From NCBI RefSeq assembly GCF_001407835.1, contig NZ_CYUO01000005.1:744001-808000 (forward strand): 64,000 bases of DNA. The letters run 5' to 3'. The notes below the pieces were generated by a model, which did no database searches, had not been told where the DNA came from, and was given only the letters and a program-made list of their open reading frames with translations. Within the stretch, counting starts at the first letter, position 1; each line of letters begins with the position of its first letter. Both the position numbers and the translations under genes were made by a program. This DNA is from Lagierella massiliensis (lineage in GTDB: Bacteria > Bacillota > Clostridia > Tissierellales > Peptoniphilaceae). This document shows, in pieces, positions 17,982 to 27,236 of the stretch.

Positions 17982-18854
17982 ATGGATTATATAGCAAAAG
18001 ACAATAAAATAATATTTAGAAATCGATCCTTTAATCCAAAACATATTTTTGAATGTGGTCAGGCATTTCGCTGGGAAAAAAATGAAGATGGATCTTACAC
18101 AAATGTTGCATTTGGAAGAGTTATAAATGTATCCAAGAAAGATGACATTATAACTTTGGATAATGTTACTGAAGAAGATTTTAATAATATTTGGATTAAT
18201 TATTTTGATTTAAAAAGGGATTATGATGCTATCAAAGAAAAACTTTCTAATAACAAAACCATGAAAGAAGCAATGGACTTTGGTTATGGCATAAGAATTC
18301 TTAACCAGGATCATTTTGAAACCATTATTTCATTTATAATTTCTGCAAACAATCAGATACCGAGAATAAGAAAATCGATTGATATAATCAGTAGAGAATA
18401 TGGTAAAGAAATAGGAGAATATAATGGTAAAATTTATTATAGTTTTCCTGATTATGAAACATTATCACGAGTAAGAATTGAAGATATAAGAGAAATTTGT
18501 AGAGTTGGATTTAGAGATAAAAGAATTGTGGAAACTTCTCAAATGATTTATTCAGGAGAGTTTAACTTAGATGAGTCAAAAAGTTATGACTCTTCTAAAC
18601 TCTACGAAGAACTTATAAAATTTCCAGGTGTAGGGCCTAAAGTTGCATCATGTATAATGTTGTTTGCATATGGAAAAAGTGAAACTTTTCCAGTTGATGT
18701 TTGGATTAAGAGGGTTATGGAAAGTTTATATATTGGACATGAAACTTCTAAGAAGAACATTAGTATCTTAGCCAAAGATATATTTGGAGACTATGGTGGA
18801 TTTGCTCAACAGTATTTGTTTTACTATGGAAGAGAAAATAAAATTGGTAAGTAG
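17982..18854 (+). CDS. ogg: 8-oxoguanine DNA glycosylase/AP lyase (OGG1-like)
   Basis: A 290-residue HhH-GPD glycosylase of the OGG1-like clostridial type. The N-terminal OGG domain has FECGQAFRW, followed by FIISANNQIPRIRK, the helix-hairpin-helix FPGVGPKVASCIMLF, and PVDVWIKRVM with the catalytic Lys and the conserved Asp. It removes 8-oxoguanine and cleaves the strand. The Shine-Dalgarno is weak and it begins 11 bases after gdhA. It joins three further base-excision enzymes in the window (ung, nfo, nth). Confidence 0.9.
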   Translation: MDYIAKDNKIIFRNRSFNPKHIFECGQAFRWEKNEDGSYTNVAFGRVINVSKKDDIITLDNVTEEDFNNIWINYFDLKRDYDAIKEKLSNNKTMKEAMDFGYGIRILNQDHFETIISFIISANNQIPRIRKSIDIISREYGKEIGEYNGKIYYSFPDYETLSRVRIEDIREICRVGFRDKRIVETSQMIYSGEFNLDESKSYDSSKLYEELIKFPGVGPKVASCIMLFAYGKSETFPVDVWIKRVMESLYIGHETSKKNISILAKDIFGDYGGFAQQYLFYYGRENKIGK

Positions 18855-18880
18855 ATTTCTAAATTAAGACAGGAGATTTT

Positions 18881-19165
18881 ATGATAGATAAAAAAGAAGT
18901 AAAAAGAGTATATGAGATGGCTCATTTGAACATCAAAGATGAAGAGCTTGATAAAATGGAAGAAAAATTTAATACTGTTTTAGATTTTTCAAGGACTATT
19001 TTAGAAGTTGATACTAATGATGTTGATATGCTTGAAATTGTTGAAAATCATGAGAGTATTTTAAGAGAAGATAAAGTTTTTGAAAGCATTGACAGGGAAG
19101 AGGCTCTTAAGAATGCAAAAGATAGAGAATATGGATATTTTAGATTGAAAAAGGTAATTGAATAA
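18881..19165 (+). CDS. gatC: Asp-tRNA(Asn)/Glu-tRNA(Gln) amidotransferase subunit C
   Basis: A 94-residue GatC, the small subunit that stabilises GatA on GatB. The N-terminal pattern V-x-x-A-H-L-x-I-x-D-x-E-L and the C-terminal REDKV with an RLKKVIE end are family features. AGGAG precedes the ATG. The stop overlaps the gatA start by one base, giving a coupled gatCAB operon. Confidence 0.93.
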   Translation: MIDKKEVKRVYEMAHLNIKDEELDKMEEKFNTVLDFSRTILEVDTNDVDMLEIVENHESILREDKVFESIDREEALKNAKDREYGYFRLKKVIE

Positions 19166-20568
19166 TGAATATAAGAGAATTAAGAGAAAAATTTGCAAGT
19201 AATGAATTGAGCTTGAAGGCTTATTATGAAGATTTATTTAAAAAGATTGAAGATACAAAAGATTTAAACATATTCATTACTTTTGATAAAGAAGATGTTA
19301 TTAATCAAATTGAAAAGTTGGAACAAAAACAAGATAAGGGCAAACTTTATGGTGTACCTATAACTTTAAAAGACAATGTTTCATATAAGGGACTTAGAAT
19401 GACTTGTGGATCTAAATTCTTAGAAAATTTCACGCCTATATTTGATGCAACTTTGGTGAAAAAACTTTTAGAAGAAGATGCAGTTATTTTGGGAAAAGTT
19501 AACATGGATGAATTTGCTATGGGTAGTTCTTCAGAAACTTCATTTTTTGGACCTACAAAAAACCCTGTTGATCCAACACTTGTACCAGGAGGGTCTTCAT
19601 CAGGTTCAGCAGCATCAGTTGCAGCTGATTTAGTTAATGTTTCCATAGGATCTGATACAGGCGGATCTTCGAGACAACCTGCCCAATATTGTAATGTAAT
19701 TGGATACATGCCAAGCTATGGAACAATATCAAGATCTGGAGTTGTATCTATGGCAAATACATTAGATCAAGTTGGAATACTTGGTAAGAATGTAAGTGAT
19801 ATTGTAGATATAGTAAATGTCATTGGAGGAAATGACAAGATGGATATGACATCTACATTGAAGGAAAAAATAGAGTTTCAATTAGATGAAAATTTTGATT
19901 TAAAGGGTAAAAAAATCGGGATTATAGATCTATCACCTTTTGAAATTGATCCAGTTGTAGAAGAGGATTATAAAAGAGGGCTTGAAATTTTAGAAAAAAT
20001 GGGTGCTGAACTTATAACTTTGAATTTTAAATATCTTAAATATTCAACTTCCATTTACTCTGTTATAACAGCCAGTGAAGTTAGTAGTAACATGTCAAGA
20101 TTTGATGGAATTAGATATGGATATTTAACTGATAACTATGATAATACAAGAGAGCTTTATACTAATACAAGATCTGAAGCTCTTGGTGAAGAAGTTCAAA
20201 GAAGAATTGCCCTTGGAACTATGTTTTTAGCTTCAGATTCAAATCAAGAAGTGTATATTCAAGCTGAAAAGGTTAGAAAATTAATGGCAGAAGAGTTTGA
20301 AAGTAAGTTTGAAGAAGTAGACTTCATAATAACTCCTACCGCTACAAATCTACCATGGAAACTTGGAGAAAGAGCGGACGATCCACTTTCTATGTATGAC
20401 AGTGGAACTTTTAATGTTCCTGTGAACCTATGTGGATTATGTAGTATATCTATTCCTATTAGAAAAGGAATATCTGGTTCCTTACAATTTATAGGAAAAA
20501 GATATGATGATGAAAAAATGCTTAACAGTGCATATTCATTAGAGAGGAGTATTAAGAATGAACTATAA
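19165..20568 (+). CDS. gatA: Asp-tRNA(Asn)/Glu-tRNA(Gln) amidotransferase subunit A
   Basis: A 467-residue amidase-signature glutaminase that supplies ammonia to GatB. The Ser-cisSer-Lys triad is visible: Lys in GVPITLKDN, the Ser residues in PGGSSSGSAASVA and in GSDTGGSSRQPA. The QP after the last Ser stretch and the DLSP segment are normal. Slightly shorter than the usual 480-490 residues, without a visible gap in the core. It overlaps gatB by 11 bases. Confidence 0.95.
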   Translation: MNIRELREKFASNELSLKAYYEDLFKKIEDTKDLNIFITFDKEDVINQIEKLEQKQDKGKLYGVPITLKDNVSYKGLRMTCGSKFLENFTPIFDATLVKKLLEEDAVILGKVNMDEFAMGSSSETSFFGPTKNPVDPTLVPGGSSSGSAASVAADLVNVSIGSDTGGSSRQPAQYCNVIGYMPSYGTISRSGVVSMANTLDQVGILGKNVSDIVDIVNVIGGNDKMDMTSTLKEKIEFQLDENFDLKGKKIGIIDLSPFEIDPVVEEDYKRGLEILEKMGAELITLNFKYLKYSTSIYSVITASEVSSNMSRFDGIRYGYLTDNYDNTRELYTNTRSEALGEEVQRRIALGTMFLASDSNQEVYIQAEKVRKLMAEEFESKFEEVDFIITPTATNLPWKLGERADDPLSMYDSGTFNVPVNLCGLCSISIPIRKGISGSLQFIGKRYDDEKMLNSAYSLERSIKNEL

Positions 20569-21979
20569 AACTCTTATTGGACTTGAAATACATGTTGAAC
20601 TAAGTACAGATACAAAAATGTTCTGTAGTTGTAAAAATGAATTTGGACTTGCTCCAAACACCGTGGTTTGCCCAATATGTTTAGGACATCCAGGAGCTTT
20701 GCCTGTTATGAATAAAAAGGCAGTAGAATATGCCACAATGGCAGGACTTGCTTTTAATTGTGATATTCATCAAAGTTTTAAAATGGATAGAAAAAAATAT
20801 TTTTATCCAGACTTGACTAAAGGATATCAAATAACACAACAAGACGAACCACTTTGCACAGGTGGATATATTGAAATAAAAGATGGTGAAGAGACTAAAA
20901 AAATTAGACTTGAAAGAATTCATATAGAAGAAGACACTGGTAAGTCTATTCACAATGAAGAGGGAAGCACTTTAATGGACTACAATAGAGCGGGAGTTCC
21001 TCTAATAGAAATTGTGTCAAAGCCAGATATGAGTTCTGGAGAACAAGCCAGACAATTTTTGACTAATCTAAAAGAGACCTTAAGATTTTTAAATATTTCA
21101 GATGTTAAGATGGAACAAGGCTCTTTAAGATGTGATGTAAATATAAATATTTTTTCAGAAGATGGAAGTTTTAAGACTGCAATTTCTGAAATAAAGAACC
21201 TAAACTCCTTTAAAGCGGTAGAGAAGGCTATTGAATATGAAGAAAAAAGACATAGAGAAATGGCTAATAAAGGAGAAACTGGATATAAAGAAACAAGAAG
21301 ATGGGACGATAGCACTTCCTCAACTATTCCTATGCGTAAAAAAGAATCGGGTAATGATTATAGATTTTCAGTTGAGGGAGATATACCAAGAACTGTTTTA
21401 AAAGATGATTTTATAGAACAAGTTAAAAATAAACTTCCAGAACTTCCTCAAGAAAAGATGAAGAGATTTTTGAAAGAATATAATTTACCAGAGTATGATT
21501 CCGATATTCTTTCAAGAAGTATTGCTCTTTCAAATTATTTTGAAAAATCAGCTAAATTAACAAAGGACCCAGTACTAACAAGCAATTGGTTACTATCAGA
21601 CGTACTAAGAAGGGTTAATGAAGCTGAAATTGAATTTGAAGACGTTAATATGTCCAGCGAAAACTTTTCAAAACTTTTGATTTTAGTAAAAGAAAAGAAA
21701 ATTAATAATAATACTGGAAAGAAAGTGTTAAGGAAACTATTTGAAGAGAACTTTGATCCTGAAGAATATGTTAAAGAAAATGGACTTATTCAATTAAGTG
21801 ATGATGGTTTACTTGAAGAAATAGTCGACAAAGTTCTTTCGGAAAACCCTCAATCAATTGAAGATATTAAAAATGGTAAAGACAGAGCTTTTGGATTCTT
21901 GGTTGGGCAATGTATGAAGGCATCTAAAGGCAAGGGAAATCCTCAAAGATTTAATGAACTTATTAGAGAGAAGATTTAA
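20558..21979 (+). CDS. gatB: Asp-tRNA(Asn)/Glu-tRNA(Gln) amidotransferase subunit B
   Basis: A 473-residue kinase/transamidase subunit that activates mischarged Glu-tRNA-Gln or Asp-tRNA-Asn and binds the tRNA. The N-terminal GLEIHVELST, CPICLGHPGALPVMN (with the CxC/CxxC zinc cysteines), YPDLTKGYQITQ and DYNRAGVPLIEIV are all intact. The C-terminal helical and YqeY-like tail domain is present. The organism is therefore expected to make at least Gln-tRNA by the indirect route. Confidence 0.96.
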   Translation: MNYKTLIGLEIHVELSTDTKMFCSCKNEFGLAPNTVVCPICLGHPGALPVMNKKAVEYATMAGLAFNCDIHQSFKMDRKKYFYPDLTKGYQITQQDEPLCTGGYIEIKDGEETKKIRLERIHIEEDTGKSIHNEEGSTLMDYNRAGVPLIEIVSKPDMSSGEQARQFLTNLKETLRFLNISDVKMEQGSLRCDVNINIFSEDGSFKTAISEIKNLNSFKAVEKAIEYEEKRHREMANKGETGYKETRRWDDSTSSTIPMRKKESGNDYRFSVEGDIPRTVLKDDFIEQVKNKLPELPQEKMKRFLKEYNLPEYDSDILSRSIALSNYFEKSAKLTKDPVLTSNWLLSDVLRRVNEAEIEFEDVNMSSENFSKLLILVKEKKINNNTGKKVLRKLFEENFDPEEYVKENGLIQLSDDGLLEEIVDKVLSENPQSIEDIKNGKDRAFGFLVGQCMKASKGKGNPQRFNELIREKI

Positions 21980-22587
21980 TGAAAGATTTAATAGTTGCAT
22001 CTCATAATAAAGGTAAAATTGAAGAAATAGGTGAAATGTTACAGCACTTGGGTATAAAAGTCATTGGTGTAAATGATTATATTTCCATGGATGAAGTGGA
22101 AGAAAATGCTTTAACACTTGAAGGCAATGCAAAGATTAAAGCAGAGTTTATTTTTGACAAAGTAAAAAAAGCAACCCTTGCCGATGATACAGGACTTTTT
22201 GTTAGAGCATTAAACAACGAACCAGGAGTTAGAACTGCAAGATATGCTGGAGAAAATCCGACAGAAAAAGATAATAGAGTTAAGTTATTAAAGGAACTTG
22301 AAGGCAAAGATGATAGATCAGCTTTTTTTGAAACCGTACTCTATCTTATAGATGACAACGGGAAAGAATATTCTGTAAGTGGAATTTGTGAAGGGAATAT
22401 TTCTACACAAGAAATAGGAACAAAAGGATTTGGATACGACAGTATATTTATACCAAAAGGGGAAAAAAGAACTTTCGGTGAGTTGTCAATGGAAGAAAAG
22501 AATAAATATAGCCACAGAGCTAAGGCCTTAAATAAACTAAATGAATTATTAGTGAGGATATTAGATGAAGATAGGAATAGTAAGTGA
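21979..22587 (+). CDS. rdgB: dITP/XTP pyrophosphatase (RdgB/HAM1 family)
   Basis: A 202-residue nucleotide house-cleaning enzyme that hydrolyses dITP, ITP and XTP to monophosphates. Motifs are the N-terminal ASHNKGKIEE, ADDTGLFV, PGVRTARYAGE, GFGYDSIFIP and SHRAKAL. Family length. The start overlaps the gatB stop; the end overlaps the next gene by 23 bases. Confidence 0.95.
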   Translation: MKDLIVASHNKGKIEEIGEMLQHLGIKVIGVNDYISMDEVEENALTLEGNAKIKAEFIFDKVKKATLADDTGLFVRALNNEPGVRTARYAGENPTEKDNRVKLLKELEGKDDRSAFFETVLYLIDDNGKEYSVSGICEGNISTQEIGTKGFGYDSIFIPKGEKRTFGELSMEEKNKYSHRAKALNKLNELLVRILDEDRNSK

Positions 22588-23041
22588 TACCCATGGCAGT
22601 TATAAAGAAGTTGCTAATAGTTTAATAGAAAATAATGTAGATGTTATAATACATCTGGGTGACTTTTCTGATGATGGTAGAGATATAGGAAATTTAACGA
22701 ATAAACCCATATACTTTGTTAGAGGAAATAACGACTATGTAGCTACAGATGAACCGTCTGAACTTCTTATAAACATTGGAGGCATAGATTTTTTTATAAC
22801 TCATGGGCATAAGTATAATGTTTATTCTGGGTTGACAAATCTAAAATTTAGAGCTAAGGCCTCAGGTGCGCAAGTAGTTTTGTTCGGACATACACATGTT
22901 TATTCAAAAGAGATTTCAGATAATATACTATTTTTAAACCCTGGTAGTCCAAGCTATCCGAGATTTAATGATAAAAAAGGGTATGTAATATTTGATACTG
23001 AAAAACTTAAAACAAATAGAATTTATATGGAGGAGAGATAA
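22565..23041 (+). CDS. YfcE/MJ0936-type metallophosphoesterase
   Basis: A 158-residue calcineurin-like phosphodiesterase. All five metal-binding blocks are seen: SDTHG, HLGD, RGNND, THGH and GHTH, followed by LNPGSPS. Members hydrolyse phosphodiesters in vitro; the natural substrate is uncertain. In Firmicutes it commonly follows rdgB, as here, with an overlapping start. GGAGGAGAG at its end serves folD. Confidence 0.9.
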   Translation: MKIGIVSDTHGSYKEVANSLIENNVDVIIHLGDFSDDGRDIGNLTNKPIYFVRGNNDYVATDEPSELLINIGGIDFFITHGHKYNVYSGLTNLKFRAKASGAQVVLFGHTHVYSKEISDNILFLNPGSPSYPRFNDKKGYVIFDTEKLKTNRIYMEER

Positions 23042-23892
23042 TGGATAGAATTTTAACATCAAATGATTTAGCGGTAAAATTAGAAGAAGATATTATTTCA
23101 AGAGTTGATAAGTTAAGAGAAAAAAACGAAGTTCCAAAGCTTGCAATTGTAAGAGTTGGTGAAAATCCTAATGATATTTCTTATGAAAAGAGTTTAATCA
23201 AAAAAGGTGAAAAATATAAGATTGATATAAAACAAGTTCTTTTAGACGAATCTATAACTACAGAAGAATTAAAAAGTGAAATAGAAAAACTTAACGATGA
23301 CGACTCTGTAACAGGTATGATTATCTTTAGACCACTACCTAAACATATTGATGATGAAGTCATTCAACAAACAGTTTGCTGGAAGAAAGATGTAGATTGC
23401 ATGACACCGACAAATCTTGCGAAGATTTTTCAAGGAGATTTCTCTTCATTCCAACCTGCAACACCATATGCTTCAATGAAAATCTTAGAATATTATGGTA
23501 TTGACCTCGAAGGTAAGAGCGTTGCGATAGTTAACAGATCAATGGTTCTTGGTAAGCCAATGGCGATGATGGTTTTAGGAAAAAATGGAACACCTACTAT
23601 TTGTCATTCAAGAACAAAAGATTTAAAGAAGGTTCTTAAAGAAGCCGATGTTGTAGTTACTGCAACAGGAAGAGCAAAGAGTTTAACAAGAGAATTCTTA
23701 ACAGAGGATTCAATTGTAATTGACGTTGGAGTTTCCATGGGAGAAGATGGAAAACTTTCCGGGGATGCTGACTTTGAAGATCTAAAGGACTATGTAAAAG
23801 GCATTACTCCAAGACTTGGAGGAGTTGGAAAGATTACTTCAACATTGTTAATGGATCAAATCGTTCAAGCAAAAGAAAAAAGTTTAAAATAG
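23041..23892 (+). CDS. folD: Bifunctional methylene-THF dehydrogenase/cyclohydrolase
   Basis: A 283-residue FolD interconverting 5,10-methylene-THF and 10-formyl-THF, which supplies the formyl donor for Fmt. It shows the substrate Lys region SYEKSLIKKGE, the DVDCMTPTNL loop, the Rossmann segment VAIVNRSMVLGKPMA and the C-terminal TPRLGGVGKIT (usual PGGVGPMT). Slightly divergent in these two loops, where the common P-x-x-P-x-G is replaced, but of normal length. It ends the gatCAB-rdgB-yfcE-folD run. Confidence 0.92.
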   Translation: MDRILTSNDLAVKLEEDIISRVDKLREKNEVPKLAIVRVGENPNDISYEKSLIKKGEKYKIDIKQVLLDESITTEELKSEIEKLNDDDSVTGMIIFRPLPKHIDDEVIQQTVCWKKDVDCMTPTNLAKIFQGDFSSFQPATPYASMKILEYYGIDLEGKSVAIVNRSMVLGKPMAMMVLGKNGTPTICHSRTKDLKKVLKEADVVVTATGRAKSLTREFLTEDSIVIDVGVSMGEDGKLSGDADFEDLKDYVKGITPRLGGVGKITSTLLMDQIVQAKEKSLK

Positions 23893-23912
23893 GATTCAAA
23901 TTTCCAAAATAA

Positions 23913-23946
23913 AAGGAGATGTTGTTAAAAAGCAATATCTCCTAAT
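23913..23946. terminator. Bidirectional terminator between folD and the M18 peptidase
   Basis: Stem AGGAGAT (23914-23920) / ATCTCCT (23937-23943) with a 16-base loop that can partly pair (GTTG/CAAT). T-rich sequence follows on the + strand, and A-rich sequence (T on the - strand) precedes it, so it can serve both convergent genes. Confidence 0.75.
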
Positions 23947-23952
23947 TTTTGT

Positions 23953-25245
23953 TTATAGTGCAATGTCTTCAAAGAATTTTTCAAATAACAAATGAATATA
24001 TTCTTGGTCTTTAGAACCTCCCAGCTCTCTCACAGAATGCATTCCAAGAATTGGACATCCCATATCAACAGATTTTATATTTAAATGTGAACTGTTAATT
24101 GGTCCAATTGTTGAACCTCCTGGCATATCTGAACGATTTACAAAGTATTGTACAGGAACATCTATGTCTTTAGATAACTTATTTATAAATGAAGCTGACA
24201 CGCTGTCTGAAGTGTAGCTCATTCTAGCAGCCATTTTTATACATGGTCCTTCGTTTATGATTGGAAAATTAGTTGGGTCGTTCTTCTCAACGTAATTTGG
24301 ATGAAGGGCATGTGCTTGGTCAGCAGAAATCATAAATGAATTGTCGATTGCTATATCAAAATCTTCAAAGTTTCCACCAGTAGAGTAAACAATTCTTTGG
24401 AGAACATCTCTTAAGAAAGGAGAGTCGGCACCTTCTTTTGTCATTGACCCAATCTCTTCGTGATTTGAAATTAATACAACATTTATTCCGCTTTTTGATT
24501 TGGAAGTGGTTAAAGCTTCAATAGATGAATATGCCATGCCTAAGTTATCTATTCTACCTATGCTATAGAATTCCTCATTTAATCCTATATATTTTCCTTT
24601 TTCTGTATCGTATAAGAATAGGTCAAAGTCTAAAATATTTTCTTTATTAACATTTAATTTTTCTGAAATCAAAGAGATTAACAAGTCATCTTTTTCTAAA
24701 TCTGAAGCCAACATTCCAAGAATTGGAAGAGTATCCTTTTGAGGATTGTAAGTATATCCTTTATTTATTTCTCTATTCATGTGAATTGCCAAGTTCGGAA
24801 TTGTAGTAACTGGTTTTTCAAAATCTATTAGCTTGGAAATAATTTTTTTGTTTTCAACAACCGAAACTCTCCCAGCAATTGAAAGGTTTCTATCAAACCA
24901 TGTACTTAAGATAGGTCCACCATAAACTTCAGTATTTAGTTTTATATACTTATCCTTCTCAATCATAATTGGATTTGGCTTTATTCTAAAAGTAGGTGAG
25001 TCGCTATGTGAACCGACAATGTTAAAGTGTGTAAATTTTTTAATATCATTAACAGTAAATGCAATAATTGCAGAATCACCATTGCTTATAAAATACTTTC
25101 CATTATTTTTTAATTTCCATTTCTCAGATCTTAAAAGTTCTGTAAAACCATTTTCTTCAAGTCTTTTTCTAATATTTTTATTAACATGATAAACGGATGG
25201 GCTGTTATCTATAAAGTCCATAAGTCCATTTACGTATTTGTTCAT
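23953..25245 (-). CDS. apeB: M18 family aminopeptidase
   Basis: A 430-residue cytoplasmic metalloaminopeptidase of the M18 (aspartyl aminopeptidase-like) family. Metal and catalytic residues are in GSHSDSPTFRIKP, SNHEEIGS and the C-terminal GCPILGMHSVRE; a Leu-rich dimer region lies between. It removes N-terminal residues, usually acidic ones in the family, from peptides. GAGGTGATT precedes the - strand ATG. It is one of three - strand genes and diverges from ribU across a 245-base region holding the FMN riboswitch. Exact specificity is not known. Confidence 0.9.
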   Translation of the reverse strand: MNKYVNGLMDFIDNSPSVYHVNKNIRKRLEENGFTELLRSEKWKLKNNGKYFISNGDSAIIAFTVNDIKKFTHFNIVGSHSDSPTFRIKPNPIMIEKDKYIKLNTEVYGGPILSTWFDRNLSIAGRVSVVENKKIISKLIDFEKPVTTIPNLAIHMNREINKGYTYNPQKDTLPILGMLASDLEKDDLLISLISEKLNVNKENILDFDLFLYDTEKGKYIGLNEEFYSIGRIDNLGMAYSSIEALTTSKSKSGINVVLISNHEEIGSMTKEGADSPFLRDVLQRIVYSTGGNFEDFDIAIDNSFMISADQAHALHPNYVEKNDPTNFPIINEGPCIKMAARMSYTSDSVSASFINKLSKDIDVPVQYFVNRSDMPGGSTIGPINSSHLNIKSVDMGCPILGMHSVRELGGSKDQEYIHLLFEKFFEDIAL

Positions 25246-25282
25246 ATAATCACCTCATTTATATTGTACCATTAATTTCAAT

Positions 25283-25310
25283 TTGATTTTACATAGTATT
25301 ATGGTATAAT
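25283..25310 (+). promoter_or_regulatory. Promoter of the FMN riboswitch-ribU unit
   Basis: -35 TTGATT (25283-25288), a 16-base spacer, and -10 TATAAT (25305-25310) with a TGG directly before the -10, giving an extended -10. Transcription would begin near 25317, at the edge of the riboswitch. Confidence 0.7.
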
Positions 25311-25318
25311 AAAAATGT

Positions 25319-25428
25319 CTTCAGGGCGAGGTGTGATTCCTCACCGGCGGTTATAGTCCGCGAGCCTATCAGGTTGATTTGGTGAAATTCCAAAACCGAC
25401 AGTAAAGTCTGGATGAAAGAAGAATTGT
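25319..25428 (+). promoter_or_regulatory. FMN riboswitch (RFN element)
   Basis: Clear RFN consensus blocks in order: CTTCAGGGCGAGGTG, the ATTCCTCACCGGCGGT segment, AGTCCGCGAGC, the variable arm, AAATTCC, CCGACAGTAAAGTC, and TGGATGAAAGAAG closing the multi-branch junction. FMN binding should favour the terminator at 25439 and stop ribU expression. Confidence 0.97.
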
Positions 25429-25438
25429 AGCTATTATA

Positions 25439-25466
25439 GCCCCGAAGTAATACGGGGTTTTTTTTA
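25439..25466 (+). terminator. Riboswitch-controlled terminator before ribU
   Basis: Stem CCCCG (25440-25444) / CGGGG (25453-25457), followed by eight T. It lies about 10 bases after the FMN aptamer and 25 bases before the ribU start, as expected for transcriptional control by the RFN element. Confidence 0.88.
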
Positions 25467-25490
25467 TGCCCCTAATTGTAGGAGGACAAT

Positions 25491-26066
25491 ATGAATATTA
25501 AAAAGTTGGTAAGAATAGCACTACTTGGTGCTATATCAGGGATTTTGATGATTGCGCTGCACTTTCCACTACCTATGTTTCCACCATTTATGGACATAGA
25601 CTTTGGAGAAGTGCCAGCACTTATAGCTGGATTTACTATGGGACCATTAGCGGGATTTTATGTTATAATAATTAAGTTGATAGTAAAAATAATTGTACAG
25701 TCAACAAGTACGGGATTCATTGGAGAACTATCTAATTTAATTGTATCAAGCGCACTTGTATGTATTTCATCATATCTTTATAGTAAGAAAAAAACAGTTA
25801 AGAATTCGATAATTTCTTTAGCTATAGGGGTATTAGCTATGGCAATAATTGCAACTATAAGTAATTATTTCTTTATATTCCCACTATATGGAATGGACAT
25901 ACCTAAATACGCAAAATCATTTAGTAAGATTAATCCGCTTGTAAAGAATTCAGCAACGTTCTTATTTATTGTAATAATCCCGTTTAATATAATAAAGGGA
26001 TTTCTCAATTCAATCGTAGCAATAGCACTTTTAAAACCGATTGAAAAATATATGAATAGAGCATAA
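25491..26066 (+). CDS. ribU: Riboflavin ECF transporter S component RibU
   Basis: A 191-residue membrane protein with six hydrophobic helices, the S component that binds riboflavin and works with a shared ECF module (not in the window). The N-terminal region has the family's DFGEVPALIAGFTMGPLAGF motif. It is directly behind an FMN riboswitch, which fixes the substrate well. AGGAGG precedes the ATG. The gene is alone in its unit, so the organism may depend on vitamin uptake; no rib biosynthesis genes are seen here. Confidence 0.94.
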   Translation: MNIKKLVRIALLGAISGILMIALHFPLPMFPPFMDIDFGEVPALIAGFTMGPLAGFYVIIIKLIVKIIVQSTSTGFIGELSNLIVSSALVCISSYLYSKKKTVKNSIISLAIGVLAMAIIATISNYFFIFPLYGMDIPKYAKSFSKINPLVKNSATFLFIVIIPFNIIKGFLNSIVAIALLKPIEKYMNRA

Positions 26067-26094
26067 AGAGGAATCGCATGTCGATTCCTTTCTT
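26065..26094 (+). terminator. Hairpin between ribU and tsaE
   Basis: Stem GGAATCG / CGATTCC (26070-26088) with a loop of five bases and a short, impure T run (TTTCTT). Probably a weak terminator or read-through point, since tsaE starts just 13 bases later. Confidence 0.6.
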
Positions 26095-26106
26095 AATTGG
26101 AGAGAT

Positions 26107-26559
26107 ATGTATAAATTTAATTCGAATAACTTAGAAGATACAAATGAATTTGCAAAAATCCTATCTAAAGCTTTGACTAAAGGTTCGGTCATATCATTAG
26201 TTGGAGATATGGGTGCTGGTAAGACAACTTTTACACAATATCTATTAAAACATTTAGGTGTTTTGGATTATGTTACAAGCCCTACTTTTTCATTGGTTAA
26301 TACCTACCATGGTAATTTTGAAATAAATCATTTGGATCTGTATAGAATGGAAAATGAAGTTGAAATGGAAACATTGGATATTGATTTATTATTTTATCCT
26401 GATGGATTGACTATAATTGAATGGGCTGAAAGAGCAAAGAGCTATCTGCCAAGAAATCTTATAGAAATTCACATTGAGAAGATTACTGATACTGGTAGAG
26501 AGTTTACTATTTTAGGAAATAACAGAGAAGAAAAGAGATTGATAGAGAGATTACAATGA
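26107..26559 (+). CDS. tsaE: tRNA threonylcarbamoyladenosine biosynthesis ATPase TsaE
   Basis: A 150-residue P-loop ATPase that works with TsaB-TsaD in making t6A37 in ANN-decoding tRNAs. Walker A GDMGAGKTT, then SPTFSLVN, LDLYR and IIEWAER are family marks. It begins with ATG after GGAGAG and overlaps tsaB by 4 bases. The order tsaE-tsaB-rimI-tsaD is the standard Firmicutes cluster. Confidence 0.95.
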   Translation: MYKFNSNNLEDTNEFAKILSKALTKGSVISLVGDMGAGKTTFTQYLLKHLGVLDYVTSPTFSLVNTYHGNFEINHLDLYRMENEVEMETLDIDLLFYPDGLTIIEWAERAKSYLPRNLIEIHIEKITDTGREFTILGNNREEKRLIERLQ

Positions 26560-27236
26560 AAATTTTAAGTATTGATACATCTGGAATGATATCTTCTTGT
26601 AGTGTTATGGAAGACGGGAAGATAATTGGAGAATTTAATATAAATCAAAAAAGAACCCATAGTGAAACTTTGGTTCCAATGATTGAAGAGCTTTTAGAAA
26701 AACTTGGCTTAGAGACAAAAGACATTGACCTTTACGCAGTTGGAAAGGGTCCAGGATCTTTTACAGGACTTCGTATAGGAATGACTGTTGCAAAAACATT
26801 GGCGATGGTATTTGATAAAGATATAATTGGAGTTTCAACTTTGAAAGCCATTGCAAGAGGAGTTTATTCTCCTGAAAAAATAGTTTCTATTATAGATGCA
26901 AGAGGTGGAAGGGTTTATTATGGGATATACCAGTGGAAAGATAAAAAATTGGAGGAAGTTGAAAAAGAAGATTTAATCTATTTTGAAGATTTGGTTGAAA
27001 ATTTAATAAAATCAAATGAAAAATATCTTTTTGTTGGGGATGTAGATGACTTCATTCATGATATTTCTGAATTAGGATATGAATATATTGAAAACTTAAA
27101 CACCAATATATCAACTAATATATCCAAAATAGCTTATGAAAAAAAAGATGAGGCTAAAAAGGATTATTTAGATTTAAAACCTGAATACATTAGAAAATCA
27201 CAGGCCCAAAGGGATCTTGAAAATAAAAATGTTTAG
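26556..27236 (+). CDS. tsaB: tRNA threonylcarbamoyladenosine biosynthesis protein TsaB
   Basis: A 226-residue ASKHA-fold scaffold that pairs with TsaD. Motifs are the N-terminal ILSIDTSG, KRTHSETLVPMIEELL, VGKGPGSFTGLRIG and a DARGGRVYYG segment. It lacks the metal ligands of TsaD, as expected for the inactive partner. Overlaps the preceding and following genes. Confidence 0.93.
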   Translation: MKILSIDTSGMISSCSVMEDGKIIGEFNINQKRTHSETLVPMIEELLEKLGLETKDIDLYAVGKGPGSFTGLRIGMTVAKTLAMVFDKDIIGVSTLKAIARGVYSPEKIVSIIDARGGRVYYGIYQWKDKKLEEVEKEDLIYFEDLVENLIKSNEKYLFVGDVDDFIHDISELGYEYIENLNTNISTNISKIAYEKKDEAKKDYLDLKPEYIRKSQAQRDLENKNV